From positions 245,224,377 through 245,288,376 of the forward strand of contig JBOZIK010000001.1 of assembly GCA_051453625.1 (NCBI GenBank): a stretch of DNA of 64,000 nt, written 5' to 3'. Position 1 is the first letter of the stretch. Each line of letters opens with the position of its first letter. Under the pieces are notes generated by a model. The model was not told where the DNA came from. It ran no database searches and saw only the letters and a program-made list of their open reading frames with translations. The translations under genes were made by a program, and so were the position numbers. Of this stretch, positions 12,194 to 22,223 are shown piece after piece. Origin of the DNA: Welwitschia mirabilis. Taxonomy: Eukaryota; Gnetophyta; Gnetopsida; Welwitschiales.

Positions 12194-12915
12194 GGCTTTG
12201 AATAGCATTATATCAGTGATCACATTTAGGATAAAGCTAAAAAGCACATGATTGATTGAAAGAGTTCATCACTTTTTTAGATGGAATAGGAGAAATATTA
12301 AGCTATATTTCAAATAGCGTAAGTTTTGAAGAATTAGATTTATGTAACTCGAAAACAATCTTAAAGTGTTTTGGTATAAACCAAGTGTACTTAATTAATT
12401 CACTTATATCATATTTAACATGCTTTAACTAATGAAGTTAATTGTTGTAACTACTCTACTCATATTTTTTTTTTTAAAGGCATGTCATAATTCCTTAGGA
12501 CACAAGTACACATAAAGATATTGAATAATCCTTTTGTTTTGATGGTTATATTTATTCTTAAAACAGGTTATCACTTCTGACATTTTCTATTTTATTGGCT
12601 AAGAGAGTTAAGCTATTATAACTAATATTTGATCTATCATAGATGTTCAACACCTTTTAGTATCGATAAAACTTTATAATATTAAGCATATTATTATGTT
12701 TTCTCTCACATATATATAAACTTGTTAGGGTGGATGTTAAACTTGAAATCTTTTAATGACTATACCTTCTTTCAAAGTGCAATAGCAAAGGCTTATACTC
12801 GTAACTTTCTAAATAGAGAATACATATCTCAACAATTACTGGACCAACTCATTGTATTATTTATACTAATATTTTATATATAATAATGAATCATAATAAT
12901 TTGTAATTAGTATTC
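12194..12915. other. Distal upstream region of the GLR gene, nothing specific seen
   Basis: AT-rich spacer with no recognisable coding sequence or transposon motif. Confidence 0.5.
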
Positions 12916-12921
12916 TGACTT

Positions 12922-13100
12922 AGTCTTCTAATGTGTTGCGACATGGCACATTTGAGTGGTTATTAAGTTCATTTATTAATGCATAAAGTCGGTTTCATTT
13001 TCCCTTTCTGAAAAAGACTTTATGATGAAGACTAAGTCTTCTAATGTGTTGTGACGTGGCACATTTGACTGGTTATTAAGTTCATTTATTAATGCATAAA
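12922..13100 (+). promoter_or_regulatory. Duplicated upstream element with G-box/ABRE-like core
   Basis: A 66-base unit at 12,922-12,987 recurs at 13,035-13,100 (offset 113) with only a few differences. The gene-proximal copy contains TGACGTGGC (13,052-13,060), which holds the ACGTGGC core bound by plant bZIP factors (ABRE/G-box). The distal copy has GACATGGC at that place. The unit ends about 175 bases before the GLR start codon. A role in abscisic acid or stress response is inference from the motif alone. Confidence 0.45.
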
Positions 13101-13181
13101 TTAATGCAATTTATTAAGATTGGTAATTAATATGCACGTATATTGAAATGCAAGAATGTTGGTTTGATCAGGTCAGTTAAA

Positions 13182-13235
13182 GAGGGCGGATAGTTCTTTG
13201 ATTACCGCCTCTAAACTGTGCAAATTGCATATAAC
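13182..13235 (+). promoter_or_regulatory. Inverted repeat and weak TATA-like site before GLR
   Basis: AGAGGGCGG (13,181-13,189) and CCGCCTCT (13,205-13,212) form an imperfect inverted repeat with one bulge and a 15-base spacer. A weak TATA-like CATATAAC follows at 13,228-13,235, about 40 bases before the start codon. The tempting TATAAATGG at the start codon itself overlaps the ATG and cannot be the promoter TATA box. Confidence 0.25.
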
Positions 13236-13274
13236 GTTTGTGTACACTCTGCTTTGGGCTAGAAGACGGTATAA

Positions 13275-16200
13275 ATGGCGAGAGATACGATCTTCATCAT
13301 TTCAATATGGGTACTGAGCATTTCGACTGTAGCGGCCGCTCAGGATGAAATTGCCGTAGCACCTGAAACAGTTACAATTGGGGCACTCTTGTCTCTGGAA
13401 ACTGCTGTTGGGAAAATGGCACAAGCAGCTATAGAGATCGCAGCAGAGGACATCAATGCTAACTCTAGCCTTCTCAACTCTACTAACTTTTTGGTCGATA
13501 TACGCAATTCGACTACGGATGCCGTTACTGGGGCATTTGCAGGTACATCTTCTTTCAACCTTTCTACTTCCTTTAATGCTTTGGAAAATACTGGTAATGT
13601 TAAGCAAGTATGAAAACTAAGGTCATACTTACAGCACTGGAATTGATGAGAAACGAGACGGTTGGACTCATCGGACCTCACAATTCGGAGGTAACGGAGT
13701 TTGTGGCGACAGTCGCGGACACTGCACATGTGCCGTTGTTGACCTTCGCCTCTTCAAATCCATCGTTATCGATGCAGAGACACCCCTATTTTATACGCCT
13801 CTCGCTAAGCGACGCCGTTTTTATGAACGCCATTGCCCATCTGGTCAATCATTTCCATTGGAGAGACGCAGTGCTCGTCTACGTCGATGACTATTTCGGG
13901 AAGGGCTCCATACCGTCCCTTTATGAAGCACTTCGCGATAAAAATTCCCGACTAAATTCTTTCTTCCCCGTTCCGCCCGTCCCTGACCGTTTCTCGGTTA
14001 ACAAAACTCTTCTCAAAATTAAGAATCAAAAGTATAGAGTTATTATTGTTAATATCGGAGCTGATACTGCAGAACAATTCTTTTCCATCGCCAAGGAGCT
14101 CGGAATGATCAATGACAATTATGTCTGGATCGTGTCGAATCCGGTCGCCAGTTTAATAAACTCCTTTGACAAAAAGGTTCTTGACAATATGGAGGGTGTT
14201 TTCGGAGTCCGAACCACCATCTCCGGGGAACGATCATCGGCGATTCGGGATTTCAGCTCAAGGTTGAAAGCAAGGCTTGAAGACCAGAATTTGAGCCCCT
14301 TCCAAAACCCTGATATTAATATATATGTTCTTCTTGCCTACGACGCAACCTGGACCTTCGCAAAAGCGCTTGACCGAGTCATCGGAAGCGGACATCTAAG
14401 CGGTTTTGTCAATGGCAATTTTAGCTCTGATTCGTTCGATGTCGGCAGATTTCGAGGCGGAAAACAGCTGAAGCGCGAAATCTTGGACGTCCATTTTGAA
14501 GGGCTAAGCGGACAGATTAGGTTTAGCGAAAAGGGCGAACCACTGGAGGAAACTCTTGACATAATTAGGGTTGTAGAAGGGGAGGCTACGGTGATTGAGT
14601 CGTGGGATGGCGACGGTCGCCTAGCCTTCAAGGTTGAGGATGTTTTGGCTTCTCCAGGTGGGACGCCTCCTGGATGGCAGATCATTTTGGATCCAATGAA
14701 AAAGCTTAGGATCGGCGTGCCTTCGAACCAAAAGTATAGGGATATGCCCTGCATGCACCGTGAATGTCGGCCTAGCATCGCGCCATGTGAGTGTCCGGCT
14801 TCGGCATTTTCTTCAGATAGCGATAACGGAACGTATAGCAAGTTTCCAGTCAAAGTGTTTACGGAGACCTTAAGGAATCTAACTTACAATCTTTCTTGTG
14901 AATTCATTCCGCATAACGATGGCATTGTCACCGACGACTACTATGACGACCTCGTCGACCAGCTCGCCCTTGGAGTAAGCTTTTCCCAGTTGTTCTAAAT
15001 ATTTTTGATCAAGCATTTCTGTTTTGGAATAAGAGATATCTAATTATTTCTTAGAAACTTTTGTTGTAAGAACTGCCACTACCATGGCTGACGTTAAGGG
15101 CTTTAGTTCAATGACTAAATTTAATGAGTGCTTTCGTTCAAATCCCTATAAGAACTTACGCCCCAACCATATCTAGTAAGTAATTCTAAAAAAAATAAAA
15201 ATAAAAATAAATTTATATTTATAAATAATTTAAGTGTATAATAATAATTTAATTATTCTAAAAGCTTTATAAATTGCAATAGCAAAGTCCCTAATAAAAG
15301 AGGTACATATTTAGATAGCTTGACTTATTATAAGGTTTAAAATTGTAATTGAGCTTATAGTTTAAACTAATATTCTAGAGGCTTATGTTTGACATGAAGC
15401 ATAAAGAAACATGAATTTTGTTTTTTTTTAAATTGAAAAACTTTTTTAAGAATCAAACTTTATAACTACAAAAACACTATTACTCTATTGTTAAGACTCT
15501 TCATCACAAACAAGATGTAAACTTTTGGTGTATTTAGTTATAGGTTTGTCGGTAAAGAAACGAATCCTAAGTTAGGACAATGACGTCAGCTTATTTATTA
15601 AATTCAGTCAGTGCTTTCTTTGTAGTTGGGAGCTCAAATCCCTTAGAATTGAAAGGTAGGTAAGCAACCCTAACCAAATCATAGAGTCCTCAAGAGTCCT
15701 CATGGTAAGATTTCTTACTCCAAAATTGAATTTTCTTTAAAGAAGACTATACTTATATATTAAGCGGTCAAAATTGAGGGTTCATGTTCAATTGCCAGAA
15801 ATATGCTTGCAGAGTTCTGCAAGGAGAAGCGTCGAAGAAAGCGCTTGAAAAACTGGCCCAACTTCCAAGTCTTTCACTTCACTCTTATTTCTAAATTTGG
15901 AGTTATCTGAGTTTCAGTCGGTTTCTTTAAAAAACTACCTTCATGATCTTATCAAACAATTCTATGAAATTGTTCCTTCAGCCGAGTCTTCTGCCTCAAT
16001 TTCTTCCGCTGCTGCACTATTCGAATGTGGACGGTTATTTTCGATTTCAAAACTAACGATATTTGACAACAGAAACATTATTATTGCCACAAGAATGTAG
16101 AACTTTGAAGGCTGAGTCTGGTGATTGAGCTTTGAAATTGCAGAAGTACGATGCAGTAGTGGGAGATGTAACGCCTCTCGCGAACCTCAGCAAGTACGTG

Positions 16201-17412
16201 GATTTTACGCTGCCATTCAAAGAGGGTACTATAGTGATGATTGAAAGTCTTGACGAGCCCAAATCGAGACCATGGATGTTTCTTCAGCCCTTCCAACCCG
16301 CAATGTGGCTGACAACACTCGCCTTCTTCTTCTTCATGGGAGGCACCGTCTGGGTTCTGGAGCGCAAATGGAACCCTCACTTTAGAGGACGAATAACAAC
16401 CCAAATTACTACCATGTTCTGGTAAATGCTGAATAATCGTTTTGCTTCATTTTATCAAATAATCCATAAGCTGGACACATCAATTTTTATGCTTAGATAG
16501 TCACTAATAGCTTGGCCTCGCTCATATAATTCTGTATTACGTTTGGAGTACGCAGGTTCTCGTTTTCTACGATGTTTTTTACACACAGTAAGTATCCCCT
16601 TCTCTGTGTCTTCTTCTGAACAAATTGAAGTGAATTTCTTGCTGTTTCTGAGGTTAACTGTACCGAATAGGAGAAGAGATCGTTAGCAAGTTGACGCGGG
16701 CAGTGCTGATAATTTGGCTGTTTGTGGTGATGGTGCTAGTGTCAAGCTACACCGCAAGTTTATCATCTATTTTAACAGAGCAGCGGTTTCAGGCGGATGT
16801 TGACGATCTGCAGGCGGTAATAAGCAAACAGCGTTCAATCGGGTATCGTCAAGGGTCGTTTGTTAAGGCATACCTGCAGCAGCGTTATGGCGTAAACAGT
16901 AGCTTACTGAAACCCTACATTTCCGAGAAAGAATACATTGATGCATTGAAAATGAAAGAAGTTGCAGCAATATTGGAAGATGTACATGTTGCCAACATTG
17001 TCCTTGCCAGCCTCGACTGCAAACGATACCGAACCGTTGGAAAGACGTTCAGGGCTTCCGATCTTGCTTTCGTAAGTAAGCGTTTCTTCTTTTTCTTCAA
17101 TGTTTAACCCTTCACCTTCATTATCGCCCTAACCAGTAATTCACTGTGTCCGTGCAGGCATTTCCAAAGGGTTCGCCGCTGGCATGGGATGTATCCATGG
17201 CGGTGCTAAAACTTCTGGATAACAGTAGTATGGCAGAACTCAGGAAGAGTTTACCTGCTGAAAAAGTGTGTTACGCCACAGCATTATATAGTCAGCTGAC
17301 AATCAGGGATTTTTTCGTGGTGTTTGCGCTTACTGGAGTAGTCTCGCTTTCGGCCGTTCTATACCACTGTCTCGGACTGTCGTTCAAGAATACTGACAAC
17401 GTGTCTGCTTGA
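13275..17412 (+). CDS. GLR: Glutamate receptor-like channel (GLR), six exons
   Basis: The predicted product is a plant ionotropic glutamate receptor-like cation channel, normally a plasma-membrane tetramer. Exons inferred from GT-AG sites and frame are 13275-13542, 13635-14974, 16144-16421, 16556-16587, 16671-17071 and 17158-17412. Joined, they give 857 residues without a stop, a usual GLR length. Residues 1 to about 22 are a signal peptide. About 35-430 form the amino-terminal periplasmic-binding-like domain. S1 starts near KKLRIGVPS (445-453). M1 is about 587-607, the pore loop about 622-638, and M3 about 650-672 with SYTASLSSILT (665-675). S2 follows, with likely disulfide partners C756 and C811. 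M4 is about 822-844. The ATG has good plant context (AAATGGCG). Odd points are Leu551 where GLRs carry the ligand-carboxylate Arg, a cysteine cluster at 462-476, and a 32-base exon 4. The domain order and intact frame make a functional gene likely. The subfamily and ligand cannot be told. Confidence 0.93.
15094..15212 (+). mobile_element. tRNA-derived SINE-like element in GLR intron 2
   Basis: Box A-like TAGTTCAATGAC (15,104-15,115) is followed 20 bases later by a near-perfect box B, GTTCAAATCCC (15,136-15,146). An A-rich tail lies at about 15,185-15,212. The order box A, box B, A-rich tail is that of a tRNA-derived SINE. A target site duplication was not found and the family is not identified. 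Confidence 0.5.
15575..15690 (+). repeat. Second, older copy of the intron SINE-like element
   Basis: This stretch shares CAGTGCTTTC, the box-B-like GCTCAAATCCC (15,632-15,642) and a downstream CAACCCTAACC with the element at 15,094-15,212. It has a roughly 11-base insertion before box B and no A-rich tail. It lies in the same orientation in the same intron. Confidence 0.4.
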
Positions 17413-17486
17413 TCCTTATTTGTTTTTCTTTCAGTTTAATCTGATGTGTAATGTTTGAATATTCTGTTTGTACCATACTTCCAGGT

Positions 17487-17492
17487 AATAAT
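17487..17492 (+). terminator. Possible GLR polyadenylation signal
   Basis: AATAAT lies 75 bases past the stop codon, after T-rich and TGTA-containing sequence typical of plant 3' ends. Plant signals are loose, so this is only a candidate. Confidence 0.25.
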
Positions 17493-18189
17493 TATGCATA
17501 CAGCTATTTTAGTAATACATTCATTTTGTTTTAATGGAGATGTTGCCGGAGGAAAAGAAATCATTGCTGCAAGATCAAAGTAACATGGCATAAACCATAA
17601 ATATGTTTTAAGAAACTAAAAAATAAGGCATAAGGGTTTGTTAGTCTAATTGAAGTAAAGATAATAACAAAATAGAATTTAAAGAAAAGACATTAAAATT
17701 TTAAATTTTGAATTTGTAACTATAGCTAATTGGTAGAGGTGTCTAGAGGAAGGGGAGCTTTAGGAGGCATGCTAGCAAACATGCATAGGCCATTCAACTA
17801 ATGCTCCAGAAGTTATATAAGGTAATTGACCTCAAGATGAATCTTCTTTGTTTGAGTTTGAAGCTAAAAATAAACATTTTATAAAATTTTGGTTTTCTAC
17901 CATATAGTCAAACAATGGAAAGGGAAGCACTCTGTCCTATGAAAAGCTAAATCTCATCTACACTTCCAAATTTTATATAAGGTAATAAGATAAATAAATC
18001 TCCAAAGAAATTTGAGATGAGTATTAGCATCTCGGAAAAAGCTAAAGAATAATAAATTTTCTTAAAGATGAATGTTTTGGAGGACTTTGCATGTCCAAAC
18101 CCAAGAGTTTTTGGTAAAATAAGCATTGCTAGAAAACATGAATAAAACACTTAAGTACAACACATTGAGGATGTACACAGTTAAGAATG
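17493..18189. other. GLR 3' flank with a tRNA-like box A fragment
   Basis: No gene is seen. At 17,723-17,738 the text TAGCTAATTGGTAGAG closely resembles a tRNA D-arm/box A (TAGCTCAGTTGGTAGAG). No matching box B or acceptor stem follows, so it is another SINE-type fragment at most. Confidence 0.4.
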
Positions 18190-18370
18190 CCCAAACGTGG
18201 AATTCTACTATTAATAGTAAACTTTAATGAAGAAAGTACAAAAAAAATGCTTAATTTTTGCAATCAGTAAAAGTTTTTAAATTGTGCTAAATACAAATGT
18301 GGAATTCTACTATTTATAGGTAAACATTGATGAAGAAAGCATTACAAGAAATACTGAATTTTTGCAAGTG
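18190..18370. repeat. Tandem duplication, about 100 base unit
   Basis: GTGGAATTCTACTATT with following TGAAGAAAG and AATTTTTGCAA words occurs at about 18,197 and again at about 18,299. The unit is repeated once with about 85% identity and no gap between. Confidence 0.75.
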
Positions 18371-20059
18371 CTATTCTTATTTATGCCAAAGTTTGTTATA
18401 GTGAGGGAAAAAAAGAGGTGATAGACTACAAAGCAACTAGAGAGTGGTGGAAGGTTTATATGAAAAAAACTACTAAGCCATTATTCCAATTAATACCTCA
18501 AACAAATATTTTATAGCATTGCCTAAATGCATCTATTGATGAAGAGAATTCTAGGTTCTTAAAAAAAATTGTTGGATGGTGGAAAAAGCATCATAAAGAG
18601 CTTTGAATTTTTTCAAGAAAATTGATTAACCTCTTAACCTTAATTAATTAAGAGAGACAACATCTTTTTAAAACCAAAGATTTGCAAATTTGGACTTCAT
18701 GAAAGTAATTAGAGTAGGCGATAATAGCAACCACCCAGAACAAACATGGTTAGGAATATTTGAATGCATTTAAATATTTTTCCAATCACTATATCAATGT
18801 AATAATTTTCAAGCTCTCTAGATACTATGAAAAAGATGTGTGAAGATTAATTTTTTGCAGAGAAAAAAATCCAATTACTAAAGTAAATTCCCTTTTATAA
18901 GGGTTTATTTCTAGGAAGAGCTTGCTAAAGATAAAGTTATAAAATATTCCTAATAATATCTTAAGAATGTAGATGTTGAAAAATCCACTTAGGCCCTAAC
19001 ACAAGACCCTACTCAAAAGAATTCATAAAAACTAAACCACATTGTCCTTTAGGTAAAGTAGTTATATTTTAAGCTACACAATGAGATTCTTCTTAAGGAT
19101 TATTAGATGATGACATGAAATTCTTGTATGAATGCTTTAATTTCTAGTAGGGAAATTAAGAAGGTTCCTAATAAGAGGAATAATAAACATTAGTAAGAGC
19201 TATAATAATTACAAATTAGAAACTTATCTATTGAGGTACAATGTTTTATTTTTCCATTTTTCCATCTTTTTTTAAACTCTAAGAATAATGTAATTCCAAA
19301 GAAAAGTAACTTCAAAACTCAAAAGAATACCTAGAATGCTAATAATATCTTGATCTTATATTAAATTCTAGTTTTTGACTCGTAAAGTTTGGTAATTTCT
19401 TGTGAAACTATAAACAAACAATTTTGACCAATTCATAAAAGAGCTTAAAAGAGAAAAACATTGCTCAACTTGATACAAAACAAAGTTAGTATTAATAGTA
19501 TTATTATTAACTACCAAGAAGAAGTTATTAGCAAAGATCAAATCGAGAATCTGATTATTGAGACTAGTGAGAATGATGCCCTTAATAGTCTTACTTGAAA
19601 TATTATATTGAATTTGATACTAATGAAAATATGCTGTAATAATAAATATGTAAGAGGCTAAAGAAAAACCTTAGCTCATTGAGTAATGATTAATAAAAGA
19701 GGAACTAATGTAAAAACTTTTAGCTATTTGGGCATTAGCATTAGTAAATAGATAACTGCTCATATGAAGACATTTAACTCTAAAAAAAAAGTTCTAACAT
19801 AATCAACCTTACCCTTTAGTATTTCAGGCATAGAAGAGGCACCTCCAACAAGTCAACCAATAATGTAAATTTAAGCATAGCCCCTAGAACCTTCTATAGA
19901 GCAAGTAGATACATTTACTTTATAGCAATTAGGGTTGCAAAAGAAATAGAATCTTTTACAAAGTCATTAAAAGAGAATAAGATGGATTCCTTATGTGCAA
20001 CTATAAATTCATTAACCGCCTTCCTACGAGAAAAGAATTAACTTTAGGAAGAAAATCTT
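18371..20059. other. AT-rich stretch, no gene recognised
   Basis: Nothing beyond short broken frames. It may belong to the element whose coiled-coil relic starts just to the right. Confidence 0.45.
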
Positions 20060-21600
20060 CATTTAGGAAAAAAGGTTAAAATTTTGGAACTGGAGAATGA
20101 ATTTTGCAAAGAGAAAATTTCTTTTTGGTAAGGAGAATGCAATAAGGTAAAGAAAGAAAAGCAACAATTGAAGGAGAGACTAATCTCTTATTTTGAATTT
20201 CAAAAGTCAAACAAATCCTTTGTACACAATCCATAAGCTTGGATTGAGGAACTAGATCAAGAACTCAAAGAGGATACAGAAAAACTGCATCTTGCCCTTG
20301 CTAATAAAGAGGATTTTTTGTTGGAACTTTTGAAAAGCATGGCTCACAGCAAACATTATGATACCAAGTACATCAAGATGCAATAAGAATTTATTACTTT
20401 TATGCATAACAACTCATACCTTCTCTAAAGAAAAAATATTTAGAGAAAATTTATATGGATTTAAGAGGGATGCATGAAAAGTATATGAAAATTCAGAAGG
20501 AAAATAATAAATATAAGTAAAAATTAATAGAATCTTTAGAACAAGTGTAGATTAAGTAGGAGAAAATTGAAATGCAAGAGAGAAACATTTCTTTCCTTTA
20601 AGAAGATCTAGAATAAACTCCTCCTTCTTCTATACCCATCGATTATTATTCATTATAGAAGAGTCTAATAAAGGTTTTTAAGAAAAATTATCCCAAATCT
20701 TAGAAATAATTTAACAACATGCTTCACAACAAATACCTCTAGTGAATACAAAGATTTTTACACATCAAATTTCAAATGCCATCAAAGAAATGTTGGTTCC
20801 CCCCAGCCAGTTGGACCTAATTGAGAAGCTTAAGGAACAAAATAATAGAATGCTTTATGAAAATTAAACTTGTAGAAGTCTGACTAGGAAAGAGAATAGG
20901 ATTTAGGGACAAGGAATTGAGGGTACCATGAAGCATGCATTTATGAAATCCAAAAAATATATGATTATTTTAATGATTGTGAAAAGTTATAATTGAAATC
21001 ATATGGAAAATAGAAAAAGGATGGGAGAAAATCATGCGAGCATCCAATTAAGCCTTAAAGGAGGTAAGTACTACTAAGAATGAAGCAGTTAAAGGACAAA
21101 ATTAGAAGGCCATGAGCAAACTTCTTCAAGTTTATGAAGGTTTCAAAAGGGACATTTGTCTTTTTACAATTACTGAGTAGGATGTATATTATTTGAAAAA
21201 TTAAAGAAATCAACTTTTAGAGTGTATGAGAATGCTCAGAGGGACTTTATAGACATTTTCTTCAAAATGAAATGAGAAGAAGGAATTAGAACTATCAGAG
21301 TTTAAAGTTCTTCTAAATTGAGGAAATTTGAAAAACCCCCTCCTACTTAACCTAAAAGGCCCTAGAAGATTCCAAATACCAAAAAGGAAAAATAATCAAA
21401 AGGGGATCCATTGAAGGTAGTCGAATCAGATAAATAAAATATAAATTTAGATGATCCAACCCTTTTGAAAGAGAAAATTAAGGTAATGAAGTAGTTAAAA
21501 GAAATGAAAAAGTCACAGGCTGAGTCGAAATCAGATATAGTTGAAAAGAAGAAGATAAACCATCAAAGAAAATAATGTAAATTTTTAGGAGACCAACAAT
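20060..21600 (+). pseudogene. Unidentified coiled-coil protein relic
   Basis: Read on the plus strand with frameshifts and stops, the region gives long charged heptad-like stretches. Examples are words such as IEELDQELKEDTEKLHLALA, LLELLKSMAHSKHYDTKY and LKEVSTTKNEAVKGQN. The amino-acid make-up (rich in K, E, L, Q) continues for about 1.5 kb, so a once-coding origin is likely. It is followed by AATAAA and then an LTR-like promoter, which would suit a gag-like protein of a retroelement. I do not recognise the family and found no zinc knuckle or polymerase motif. Confidence 0.4.
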
Positions 21601-21769
21601 TGTCTCAGCGTAAGGGAAATTGATGACTAAAAAATGGATGTATATTTATGGTGTGTTATTTTCTAATTAATAAAGAATATGTTAAAATGTTATTAAATAT
21701 TATGACATTATTATAACATATTATGAGTTATTATAAGCTAACTTTGTGATGCAGGTCAGCTAAGTGGAG

Positions 21770-21930
21770 CTATGCCACAAAAAGGAAAAGTAGTTATAAC
21801 AATTGGACAAGTGGTGTGAAAGAAGAAATAACAAATTTCTACCACTACACTTATAAATAGACATATTGAAGGAGGTAAGAGGATCTTTTTGGAAGTCTTG
21901 GAGAAGACCTATAAAGCACATCTAAGGTAA
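21770..21930 (+). promoter_or_regulatory. LTR-like promoter with TATA box
   Basis: CTTATAAATAGACA (TATA near 21,850) is preceded by a purine-rich enhancer-like stretch and followed by GGAGG- and CTTGGAGAAGACC-type leader sequence, typical of plant retroelement promoters. It lies between the coiled-coil relic and the gypsy integrase relic, both plus strand. LTR boundaries cannot be placed. Confidence 0.35.
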
Positions 21931-22223
21931 AGAAATAATAGTAGAAGAACTATAAAGTGACTTTCTAGGCTTCAGTGCTTATTATTAAAACATAGGAAGG
22001 AGCTAATCACTATATTTTCTTGATAAGTAATACAAGTTGTGTTATTCTAAAAAGAATCTTATGTTGCTAAAGTGTGTAATTTGAAAAATTTGCATGCTAT
22101 CCTTTTTGGCTCTTAATATTGATGATAGCTAGAGTTAATATTATGATAATGTGCCAATTAGGAATAATTGGTGCAGGTAATATGACTACGTTTTCTTTGT
22201 TCTAGTTCTTTCATTTTCCCATA

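Larger units (their letters stand above)
14975..16143 (+). other. GLR intron 2, carrying SINE-like insertions
   Basis: This phase-0 intron runs from GTAAGC to TTGCAG and is the longest in the gene at 1,169 bases. The others are 92, 134, 83 and 86 bases. The excess length is explained in part by two related tRNA-like fragments. A short open frame at 15,897-16,100 lies inside and shows no GLR similarity. A more GC-rich patch at 15,790-15,880 is unexplained. Confidence 0.85.

Noticed and set aside
11357-12247. Long open frames (about 270 codons) on both strands
   Set aside because: They consist of the GT/GA microsatellite and N. No protein evidence.
13266-13279. TATAAATGG as a TATA box
   Set aside because: It overlaps the GLR start codon, so it cannot lie upstream of the transcript.
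13302-13729. Minus-strand open frames over GLR exons 1 and 2
   Set aside because: They are shadows of the real plus-strand exons, with no domain of their own.
13610-14998. Reading exon 2 as an independent gene starting at the ATG at 13,610
   Set aside because: The first codons lie in intron 1. A 92-base GT-AG intron joins exon 1 to ALELMRNETV in frame, as in all GLRs, and the last codons are read-through into intron 2.
15897-16100. 67-codon open frame in GLR intron 2
   Set aside because: No GLR similarity; the exon 2 to exon 3 junction already joins the conserved motif in phase. It starts at a TTG.
17723-17795. A tRNA gene
   Set aside because: Only the D-arm/box A resembles a tRNA; no anticodon arm, box B or acceptor stem can be formed.
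19990-21900. An endogenous pararetrovirus
   Set aside because: The coiled-coil relic next to a TATA-bearing stretch first suggested this, but no movement, capsid zinc-finger or polymerase motif was found.
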